A stretch of 37,097 nucleotides of DNA from Plakobranchus ocellatus (taxonomy: Eukaryota > Mollusca > Gastropoda > Plakobranchidae): NCBI GenBank assembly GCA_019648995.1, contig BLXT01000835.1, forward strand, positions 122,406 to 159,502, in the 5' to 3' direction. The translations under genes were made by a program, and so were the position numbers. The notes below the pieces were generated by a model, which was not told where the DNA came from, searched no databases, and was given only the letters and a program-made list of their open reading frames with translations. The first letter of the stretch is position 1. Each line of letters opens with the position of its first letter. This document shows, in pieces, positions 12,801-18,990 of the stretch.

Positions 12801-15800
12801 ACTTTGGGAATAAAAGAAGAAAAAAATTAGACTGAACATGGGTTAACCAAAATCAGTCACTGATTTTCACCGCTACCAAAGATCCATTGAGTTGCATAAA
12901 AAAACTACAAAAAAAAAAAAAAAAAAAAAACCAACAACAACAAAAATAACTAGTGGTCACAAGACGGTTTTAATATTTTGGAACAGACGCTTTATTTAAT
13001 TGCGGGGCTTTTGGCTGATCCAAGGCTATGAATACTACACAGGCATACTTGACGATACAAATGGTAAAAAAAAAATGGCATGAGCTTTTAATCAATACCG
13101 CAAGAAAATTGCCGGAAATGGAGGATAGATTCAGGAGATTTCTTAGGCCTAGCCTCACTAAACGTAATTTTCTTAGTGCTGGAAGTCTGATCTACATGGA
13201 AAAACTGGCATCCCTGAATAAAGTGGTGGGCTTTGTTTAATTGATGTGGATGTAAGGCTTGGCTGCATTCCTTAGAAAGATAACTAAGGGCAATACATAC
13301 CACAAGACTATTACGTATTGTTTAATTGTTGTATGTCACCATACCACCATTTCAACAAACAAACAAAAATTTTAAAAATGATCTATAACTATCTTGTGAT
13401 AAAGAAGCACTTTTGTTAAAGTGTTTGATGCAGCTGCCATATCTCCATCTGCTTATCCAGGTAAAAATTAGTGCTCAACATTTATTTCTACACCGAATAC
13501 TATAAAATTAATATTAGTTTGAAAACACACAGCACAAATCTTAATAAATATAAATATATCCCAAACCTGCTATTCCGAAAGCTGAGATATTTTTTGACAG
13601 CCCAGCATAAATGTTCCCTTTTTTAGGCTTGTTTCCTCCATCAATCATAGACAGCACACTCCGAATCTCTGTTCTGTTATATTCAACCTATAGAAAGTAC
13701 ATACAAGATATATTAATGAAAAAAAAAGAAAAGGAAAAAAAAAATGAAAATAAGAGAGATGATTAATGTCTCTGACTTCCATCATTTGAAGCAGTCTGTT
13801 TTGAATCAGGGTCACAAGCACTAATCTTTAGTTATTTTTCATCTTTAGTTACAAATATTTTTAAGATTATTTAGTTTTGTTACATGTCACCATTATTTAA
13901 ATTATTAATAATTCTCTAAAAGTTGATAAATAACTTTTTAAAAAAATGACTTCGTTGTTAATTGAATTAAGGAAATACACAGTGCAGGAAACAAATATTG
14001 ATATTCGCTTAAGGGTTTACAGAAACATCTATGTTTTAGCTTGCCGTTACAAGTTTAAAGTGTCAGTTACAATTCTGTTTAGCATGTTATTATTATTGTT
14101 CTAATTACAAATACATTAGTTCTATTACCATCCATGACTTTTATTTCAATGTTTTTGCAGATTTCTTTGAGTTACCAATGAAAGCATTATGAATTTGTAT
14201 CTTGTATAAAGTCCTCAAAAGGATTTTATTTTGTCATGCTATGTCAATGTTGGAACTATAGGCACTCAACATAATGTGAACTTATATCTTTAAAATGTGG
14301 AGACCAAGCTAATGAAAATAAAGTCAGAAATGTGACGGTATGTTTATTGATAAACTTTCATTGTCAAGATGTAAATAAGTCATAATTGATTAGAAAATCT
14401 TGTTCATAAAAACAATTTAAAGGGTCTCTGTATTCAAAAGCCATGATTCATTGCAATGCAGATATGCTAGTTAGATCAGTAACCAATGAGTTACCAATGA
14501 AAGCATTATGAATTTGTATCTTGTATAAAGTCCTCAAAAGGATTTTATTTTGTCAGTCATGCTATGTCAATGTTGGAAATATAGGCACTCAACATAATGT
14601 GAACTTATATCTTTAAAATGTGGAGACCAAGCTAAAAAAATAAAGTCAGAAATGTGAAGGTATGTTTATTGTTAAACTTTCATTATCAAGATGTAAATAA
14701 GTCATAATTGATTAGAAATATCTAGTTCATAAAACAATTTAAAGGGTCTCTGTATTCAAAAGCCATGATTCATTGCAATGCAGATATGCTAGTTAGATCA
14801 GTAAATGAAATGAAGGTAATCCTTTCTATAAAAAACATTACTTTTAAATACTACAGGCATCTTACTTTTAAAAATATTTTATTTTTGCTAAATGCTATAC
14901 ATTTTTCATTACTGGAATAAATGTCAACTCGTGCATAAATTGTTTATGGCAATTTTTTTTTTTTTTTTAATTTTGAATTATCAGTTATTGATTGCTTGAA
15001 AAACAAAAAGCCTTTTGCATGTTACATTTTTCTTGATTAAATCTCAATTCCTAAGGAAACAAGAAATGTTGGAAAAATGTGTGTGGCAATTGGAGCTGTT
15101 GAAAAAAAACAAAAAGATACTGAAACTGCTGAACCAGATGCTTTCAAAACCTGGGTGATTACAACTCCTGATTTTCCTGTAAACCATAACTACTAATTTA
15201 CATTTGAATAGATATAGGGACTGGCAGCAAGTCCTACTTAATTTCCCCCTTATATAATGTGATACTACCTATGATTGCAAAATATAAACATGCATCTGAT
15301 TATGAACTATCCCTATGTATGCTTTTAAGTTATTGAAAAGCCTTCATGTTGTCTATTTTTCAAGCTAATTTGCCAAGTGTATGTGAAAATTCTAGCCTCT
15401 ACTTAAGCAGATAGGAAATAATAGCAGATGAAATCATGTATTTACATAATTTCTTACCACGATACAGATATTTGTTTAAACTAATATTTCATGAATCTTA
15501 TGTTGCAGAGACACTCACTTTATCATCATGTATTGATAGTTCTCTTGGTTCTGTTCTGTCAATCTTGAGAACACGGAATCTTGTTTCAGCTTTGTTTGAT
15601 CCGACAACATAGTATCTCTGGTAAGGAATTTAACAAAAGACACTGATGTACAGATTTTAAATTAAAATTTTCTCCTCTGCAAAAACTTGTGGAGAAGCTG
15701 GTCAATCCTCAGAACCAATTAAACGGTGGTCAAAGGCTTGAATAGATCCAAATTAATGGTTCTATACATTGCAGAATAATAGATTCCAAATTGATCCCAA

Positions 15801-18694
15801 ATGGCTTGGAATAAATCTATTGAAGACGATGACAAGCCCTCATCTGATGATTGCAGTCCTACTTTCATATGAAGAAAAATATAAGTATGGAACTCAAGTC
15901 TATCTTTTTTTGACAAGGATTCTCCTCAGAGTGATACTGGAGTCTAGTAAAAAGTAGTATCAGACTGTAATAGAGTGTGCAGAAGCCAATACTCGAGCAC
16001 ATCACCTAAGGTATGAATTTCACTTAAAATAATGCCACAAGAACTTGAAGAAGGTGGACTATCTTCAAAGGATGTTACTATTGTTAGTGGCCTCCAGATT
16101 TGTGATTTAGATGTGGCATTAGCAAACCTTCCTATGGAAAATAGACTCTTAGAAATGCAAACACAGACTCCAATTACATGAAACATAGATGAAAAATTGA
16201 GTTCCTTGCCTTCTATAAAGCGAATTAAGCCTAGAACAATGAGAAACCTACCAAATGAAGATTCACCTTCAATACATAAAACTTGCTGGACTTATCAATG
16301 AATGTACAAAGATAACATGAGGCAGGGAATATCAAGCTTTGGATAGTTGTTTTGGCCATGTTCAGTCTTGCCTGAGAATACAAACCTAAATGTTTTTTAT
16401 TGTTACTTCACAAAAGTATTATTTACAGAAATCAAAACATTAGGACTGGTATAGGAAGTATATTGGATCTACCTTTCAGTATGATGCTACATAACTATTG
16501 CAAGCAAACTCCTGGCTAAAGAGAGATAACATGAACTTTTAAAAAGTTTTGTTACAATGAAACTTCTAGAATTCAAAACAAGTGGATGTGAGATCTAATG
16601 AGTGAACCCTAAATTCAGGTCCTGAATGCCAAGACCTTGAACCCATTGAGAGATACACGTGAAGTCCCATTTCGTCCCTCTTTGGCCTAAGTGAAAAACC
16701 TTTGATCCAACCAATATGCAGACCTGCCTATCTTGTTCACCAGTTTTGGGGGATCAAGATGTGAAAACTGGGGGATTTTCAGCGAATTTGGGGGGTCATC
16801 CCCCCCTCCTCCCTCAAAAACAAAAAAAAAAAAAAAAAAAAAAATCCCTTTTTTAGTGCATTCTAGAGGTTCACATTGTGTGCCAAGTAATATAATAAAT
16901 GCTCTTCCCTGCAAAATCACATTTAAAAACTAAAAAAAAAAAAAATAAATAAATGATAATAATAATTTTTTTTTTAAAAAAAGCTGGAGTCTTTCTCCGG
17001 AAATTAAAAGTGACAAGAGTATTAAAAAAAAAAAAAATTTAGATCTAAATATATTGGTCTATATATCAAAAATATAGATAAAGTTTGAAATGTGAAGGAT
17101 CTTAAAACCTCCAATTTTTTTGCTTTGAAATAGGAAAAAAAAGTGTTGAAATCTTGACTGTGATCTCAATTCCACCTTTAATCCAGATTCTAGATTAGAT
17201 TTGTTGTAAGATAGGCCTACACCTAATAAAAGCTGATTTCCCTAAATTGAAATTCATTTTCTAAAAAAAATAAAAATAAAAAAAAAAAAACCAGGTCTAT
17301 TGCAGGGCCTAAATTTTTGGCTGTTTTTAAATTAGGTATGTTATTAGTGCATCTATTAGATTATATTTTTCTATTCTAGTATTCAAAAAGATCGGGCTTT
17401 CTGTTTGGTATCTTGTTTACAATGGATGATCAATGTAACACATTTGTAACAGTTCTCTAGCAGTAAAAAAAATGGATACCGGAAGTGATAATATTTCGGG
17501 ATGTGTTCATTTAGTGAGGTTTTTATGAGAAAAAAAAAAAAACTAGTGAAAATCACTTGCTCTGTGTTCTTTTTGCGGGATTTTTAACTGAACATGCGGG
17601 ATTGCGGGACAGAGGCAAAAATACGGGATTTTCCCGCAAGATGCGGGGTTATAGGCAGGTCTGAATATGACGTTAAAACTAGCCTTGATTGTAGCAAGGT
17701 TAGCAAAGCCAATTCTACACTTCAATGGAAAAAAGAAATAACATCAAACAAAATTGAAATAACCAAGCCTGTAATTCTAGGCCTTTGCCTATGCTGACCC
17801 TGATGCAAGCAATGACATGTGCATGGGGGTGGGGTGGGGTGTCAAGAGAAGGCTGGGGAAGGCAGCATTTGTTGGCAAGACTAATGACTATGCGCCTACA
17901 TATTAATTTATTATTATGTAATATATCACAATGCCTGCGCTCACACTAGCTTGACCATTATTACACTTATAAATGTAATGACAATGTTGGAACTGAGATT
18001 ATATATTTAGTTATTGTGCTTAAGACTCGTTGGTTTTATCACTGGAATTGTTTCATATAGATCTGCTCTTTACAGAGTGATTTTAGAACAATTTTTTAAC
18101 CGATGAGATTTTTGATGCAATGACAAAAAAATGCCAGGCCCAAGAAGTATCTTGTTCTATCCCAAGGCTAACCATATTCAATACAAACTTCAAGCTTCCG
18201 ATAGAATTGCAGACAAAAAGTTAACTCATTTTGTCTGGCCGTCACACCTAATATCACTACAGCAGCTTCCATGACCTAAAAGGTAGGTGATGCCGGGTAA
18301 TGACATCAGCCTAAGGAATATGAGGGTACAAGGCATGCCCATCAACCGGCAGAAACACAGAAACTGTCAGTTTCGATTAGGGAACAGTCACAAATATGTA
18401 TTCTAATGGGACCTTCATTCTAGACCAACATCAGACCAGTGGACTACAAGTAAGAACTCAACCGTTTATACACAAGGTCCTAGTGGACTCGATCGTTACA
18501 TGTGGCGATGTGCCATTGGGTGTATTATTGCCTAGATCTAGACGGCTGTGAAAGTAAAAAAAAAATTAAAAAATCATTGTCAAAAATTAAATAGGTGCTC
18601 TGAATAAAATATAGCTATAATATTATTGTTTTACCGCTTTCGTTTCATACAGCACAAGTTTCTGAGTCCAAGTGATTAGAGGCACCTCCTCCAT
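726..18694 (-). CDS. FIG4: FIG4 (SAC3) polyphosphoinositide phosphatase, 5' part, 12 exons
   Basis: FIG4 is a Sac-domain phosphatase that removes the 5-phosphate of PI(3,5)P2 and works in the PIKfyve-VAC14-FIG4 complex on late endosomes and lysosomes. Twelve exons join in frame (1619 nt, 539 codons plus 2 nt) with GT-AG introns. They align through their length to human FIG4: [10 protein letters not shown] near the start, [10 protein letters not shown] (~40), [11 protein letters not shown] (~105), [11 protein letters not shown] (~130), [10 protein letters not shown] (~152), [11 protein letters not shown] (~320), [10 protein letters not shown] (~355), ANEVETEQI (~372) and [12 protein letters not shown] (~405). 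The start is the first ATG upstream of this homology, in good context (acaaaaATGG). The Sac catalytic CX5R motif should follow residue 540 and lies off the left edge, so activity cannot be judged. Exon 6 carries a long insertion compared with human. Introns not listed separately (843-1173, 3207-3711, 3813-4975, 5102-5503, 7619-8435) hold only AT-rich sequence as far as I can see. Confidence 0.92.
1174..1307 (-). CDS. FIG4: FIG4 exon 11
   Basis: Encodes [27 protein letters not shown] and [11 protein letters not shown], matching human EKRKHERILSEEL, YLNQFLP and YIPWDMAKYTK. The acceptor is attttatag and the donor AG|GTAAAA, phase 2. Confidence 0.92.
1660..1724. repeat. Short hairpin in FIG4 intron 10
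   Basis: Arms 1660-1679 (TAGCCAAATGAAGTACAGTA) and 1705-1724 are inverted repeats matching at 18 of 20 positions, separated by a 25-nt loop that itself contains ACTGACCA twice. The size resembles a miRNA precursor or a small foldback repeat. No coding content; the rest of the intron (1308-2192) shows nothing else. Confidence 0.6.
2193..2290 (-). CDS. FIG4: FIG4 exon 10
   Basis: Encodes [18 protein letters not shown] and [13 protein letters not shown], matching human DQADPFAHVAALHFDQMF and RFGSPIIILNLVK. The acceptor is ttttttcaag and the donor AAG|GTATTG, phase 0. Confidence 0.93.
2291..3043. other. FIG4 intron 9, no gene seen
   Basis: An AT-rich intron. Only a short patch around 2616-2670 is GC-richer than its surroundings (gaccccccgtaaggccagcg), possibly the trace of an old insertion. 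I could not identify it. Confidence 0.4.
3044..3206 (-). CDS. FIG4: FIG4 exon 9
   Basis: Encodes [13 protein letters not shown], then [20 protein letters not shown] and KPPIS, matching human [21 protein letters not shown] and PKPPIT. This is core Sac-domain sequence. The acceptor is acatttcag and the donor T|GTAAGAA, phase 1. Confidence 0.95.
3712..3812 (-). CDS. FIG4: FIG4 exon 8
   Basis: Encodes [17 protein letters not shown] followed by [14 protein letters not shown], matching the highly conserved Sac-domain [14 protein letters not shown] of human FIG4. The acceptor is attaatag and the donor GAG|GTAAGAG. The exon ends in phase 0. Confidence 0.94.
4976..5101 (-). CDS. FIG4: FIG4 exon 7
   Basis: Encodes [19 protein letters not shown] and [16 protein letters not shown], matching human FIG4 (VWNGELLD, HRDWLLYIIHGFCGQS). 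The acceptor is ttcccacag and the donor AGTA|GTATCT, phase 1. Confidence 0.94.
5504..5895 (-). CDS. FIG4: FIG4 exon 6, with long low-complexity insertion
   Basis: A 392-bp exon (about residues 163-294). It starts with [12 protein letters not shown], matching human YSYDLSHSLQYN, and ends [12 protein letters not shown], matching the human ITQG region. Between them lies a segment rich in Ser, Pro, Thr, Gln, Lys and Asp, about 75-80 residues longer than the human counterpart and probably disordered. The acceptor is ccctccacag. I chose the donor AAAAAG|GTATTG (phase 1) because it restores Val-Tyr-Gly in exon 7, as human has Val-Phe-Gly. The open frame continues about 40 bp past the donor but has no homology there. 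Confidence 0.88.
5896..7567. other. FIG4 intron 5, no gene seen
   Basis: About 1.7 kb of AT-rich sequence with several poly-A runs (6578-6590, 6800-6812). An open frame of 77 codons on the plus strand at 6892-7125 has no recognisable similarity and I take it as chance. Confidence 0.45.
7568..7618 (-). CDS. FIG4: FIG4 exon 5 (51 bp)
   Basis: A short exon encoding [16 protein letters not shown], almost the same as human [16 protein letters not shown]. It completes split Arg and Ser codons at either end (phase 2 in and out). The acceptor is tttctttcag and the donor TTTAG|GTGAGAG. It is too short to show as an isolated open frame. Confidence 0.93.
8436..8592 (-). CDS. FIG4: FIG4 exon 4
   Basis: Encodes [19 protein letters not shown] and [11 protein letters not shown] (about residues 94-146) of the Sac N-terminal domain, with strong identity to human FIG4. 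The acceptor is ctttgcag and the donor AG|GTGAAA, phase 2. The intron before it is about 5 kb and contains a solo LTR and a mariner remnant. Confidence 0.94.
8633..9805. mobile_element. Solo LTR of an LTR retrotransposon
   Basis: A 1173-bp block begins TGTTAGGA and ends TCCCAACA, which are inverted copies matching at 7 of 8 positions and have the TG...CA ends typical of LTRs. It is flanked on both sides by the 5-bp direct repeat ATACT (8628-8632 and 9806-9810), as made by retroviral-type integrases. The block is GC-richer than the introns around it. There is no gag-pol sequence on either side, so this is a solo LTR left by recombination. It holds a TG dinucleotide run (8689-8702), a repeated 16-mer TGAGGCTGTGTGCCTA (8915-8930 and 9022-9037) and a possible TATA box (9642-9647). 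Orientation and family are not determined. Confidence 0.82.
9811..10446. other. FIG4 intron 3 sequence between solo LTR and mariner
   Basis: No exon or defined repeat recognised. Open frames here are short and unlike any family I know. Confidence 0.4.
10517..10889 (+). pseudogene. Mariner transposase fragment (DNA-binding part), frameshifted
   Basis: The plus-strand frame from 10549 reads [29 protein letters not shown] and later [20 protein letters not shown]. This is the second helix-turn-helix region of mariner transposases, with a GRPS-like hook (SGKP). After HHIV a one-base frameshift is needed to continue into [20 protein letters not shown], the next conserved block. Another one-base shift is needed near 10540, upstream of [10 protein letters not shown]. 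The fragment stops before the catalytic domain. Confidence 0.8.
10887..10989 (-). pseudogene. Mariner transposase N-terminus, inverted relative to the rest
   Basis: On the minus strand, ATG at 10989 opens a frame reading [20 protein letters not shown] and then [10 protein letters not shown]. This is the first helix-turn-helix of a mariner transposase. Its last 26 bp are repeated in inverted orientation at 10513-10538, where the plus-strand fragment continues the same protein. The two pieces therefore come from one gene broken by an inversion or template switch. Confidence 0.75.
11184..13566. other. Rest of FIG4 intron 3, no gene seen
   Basis: AT-rich sequence with a purine-rich tract (12264-12336) and a poly-A run (12909-12930). 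Around 12970-13300 there are overlapping short open frames on both strands, none with similarity I recognise. The sequence cagggttgccag at 11441-11452 resembles an hAT-type terminus but has no partner nearby. Confidence 0.4.
13567..13687 (-). CDS. FIG4: FIG4 exon 3
   Basis: Encodes residues 54-93 plus one base. It reads [20 protein letters not shown] and later SAFGIAG, matching the human stretch that ends SAFGVVG. The acceptor is tttctatag and the donor GCAG|GTTTGG, phase 1. Confidence 0.9.
14169..14804. repeat. Tandem duplication, period 319 bp
   Basis: Copy 1 starts at 14169 and copy 2 at 14488, both with GAGTTACCAATGAAAGCATT. They remain almost identical until about 14804, with a few substitutions and small indels, such as a GTCA insertion in copy 2 near 14555. 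It is a simple head-to-tail duplication within FIG4 intron 2. I see no coding content or terminal repeats. Confidence 0.88.
15519..15617 (-). CDS. FIG4: FIG4 exon 2
   Basis: Encodes 33 whole codons (residues 21-53) containing [20 protein letters not shown], nearly identical to human FIG4. The acceptor is ccttaccag and the donor AAA|GTGAGT. Both ends are phase 0. Confidence 0.93.
15618..16712. other. FIG4 intron 1, downstream part, no gene identified
   Basis: Moderately AT-rich sequence whose short open frames in all plus-strand frames between 15700 and 16450 look like decayed coding sequence. I could not match them to a family and do not call a gene. Confidence 0.35.
16719..17663. mobile_element. 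Non-autonomous DNA transposon (13-bp TIR, 6-bp TSD)
   Basis: Perfect 13-bp terminal inverted repeats CAGACCTGCCTAT (16719-16731) and ATAGGCAGGTCTG (17651-17663) enclose 945 bp. Identical AATATG hexamers flank both sides (16713-16718 and 17664-17669). The subterminal regions are unusual: the left has G runs (GGGGGATC, GGGGGATT, GGGGGGTC), and the right has several CGGGA motifs between 17576 and 17637. The interior is AT-rich with poly-A tracts and has no transposase. The CAG start is common in hAT-like elements, but a 6-bp duplication is not typical of hAT, so I leave the superfamily open. It sits in FIG4 intron 1. Confidence 0.75.
17664..18634. other. FIG4 intron 1, upstream part, no gene identified
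   Basis: Contains a G-rich stretch (17823-17870) and a GC-balanced block around 18120-18545 that is less AT-rich than the rest. No splice-compatible homology to FIG4 or other proteins was found. Confidence 0.4.
18635..18694 (-). CDS. FIG4: FIG4 exon 1 (coding part)
   Basis: Encodes residues 1-20, starting MEEVPLITW and ending KLVLYETKA, matching the human FIG4 N-terminus [10 protein letters not shown]. The ATG is preceded by acaaaa. The donor is GCG|GTAAAA, phase 0. The 5' UTR and transcription start are not resolved; they lie in the 174 bp shared with the divergent receptor gene. Confidence 0.88.
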
Positions 18695-18750
18695 TTTTGT
18701 TTACATCGTACTAGATTTATGCATCTTTGTTCAAAGAAGAACTGGTAAAG

Positions 18751-18760
18751 GTCACATGGT
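18751..18760. promoter_or_regulatory. E-box GGTCACATGGT, MITF/TFE-like
   Basis: CACATG core. The reverse complement reads ACCATGTGAC, close to the M-box/CLEAR-type sites bound by MITF, TFEB and TFE3. It is the first of two such sites in the divergent promoter, about 57 bp from the FIG4 start. Confidence 0.5.
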
Positions 18761-18780
18761 ACATTACAATCCCCATGACT

Positions 18781-18790
18781 GTCATGTGAT
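18781..18790. promoter_or_regulatory. E-box GTCATGTGAT, M-box-like
   Basis: CATGTG core within GTCATGTGA, which matches the flanking T preference of MITF/TFE factors. It starts exactly 30 bp after the first E-box, near three helical turns, so both would face the same side of the DNA. Confidence 0.55.
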
Positions 18791-18868
18791 CAGAGCTCTT
18801 CAGCACAGGGTAATCTATTTTGTTGTCTGTTCACTAGAAGTTGTGTTACAACTTTCCATTTCATCAAA

Positions 18869-18990
18869 ATGGAAGCAAGTAGTAACGAAAGAGGAAGACA
18901 GCTAAGTTTGTTGTTTCTTTTTTCAATCCTTAATTTGGTTTGGACAGATGACTGCAAGTTTGGGAAATATGATTTGTCTAATTTGCATAT
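18869..18990 (+). CDS. IGF2R: M6P receptor exon 1: signal peptide and start of repeat 1
   Basis: ATG in good context (atcaaaATGG) opens MEASSNERGRQ, followed by the hydrophobic segment LSLLFLFSILNLVW, a typical signal peptide, and then TDDCKFGKYDLSNLH, the start of repeat 1. The donor is AT|GTAAGTAA, phase 2. The next exon is 5.5 kb away. No other reading frame joins repeat 1 to a signal peptide. Confidence 0.85.

Larger units (their letters stand above)
18695..18868. promoter_or_regulatory. Divergent promoter shared by FIG4 and the M6P receptor
   Basis: Only 174 bp separate the FIG4 ATG (minus) from the receptor ATG (plus), so both 5' UTRs and core promoters must fit here unless an upstream non-coding exon exists. 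No TATA box is evident in a fitting position. Two E-boxes lie at 18753-18758 and 18783-18788. A 7-bp palindrome with a 3-nt loop (AAGTTGT gtt ACAACTT, 18838-18854) lies 14 bp before the receptor start. Calling this a bidirectional promoter is inference from gene spacing. Confidence 0.75.

Noticed and set aside
12970-13303. Overlapping short open frames on both strands, possible small gene
   Set aside because: No homology or splice support; several mutually overlapping frames in FIG4 intron 3 are expected by chance.
15700-16450. Possible decayed coding sequence or retrocopy in FIG4 intron 1
   Set aside because: Codon-like composition but frequent stops in every frame, and no protein family recognised.
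16687-16933. Overlapping frames with poly-Phe or poly-Lys
   Set aside because: These arise from poly-A and G-runs inside the transposon at 16719-17663.
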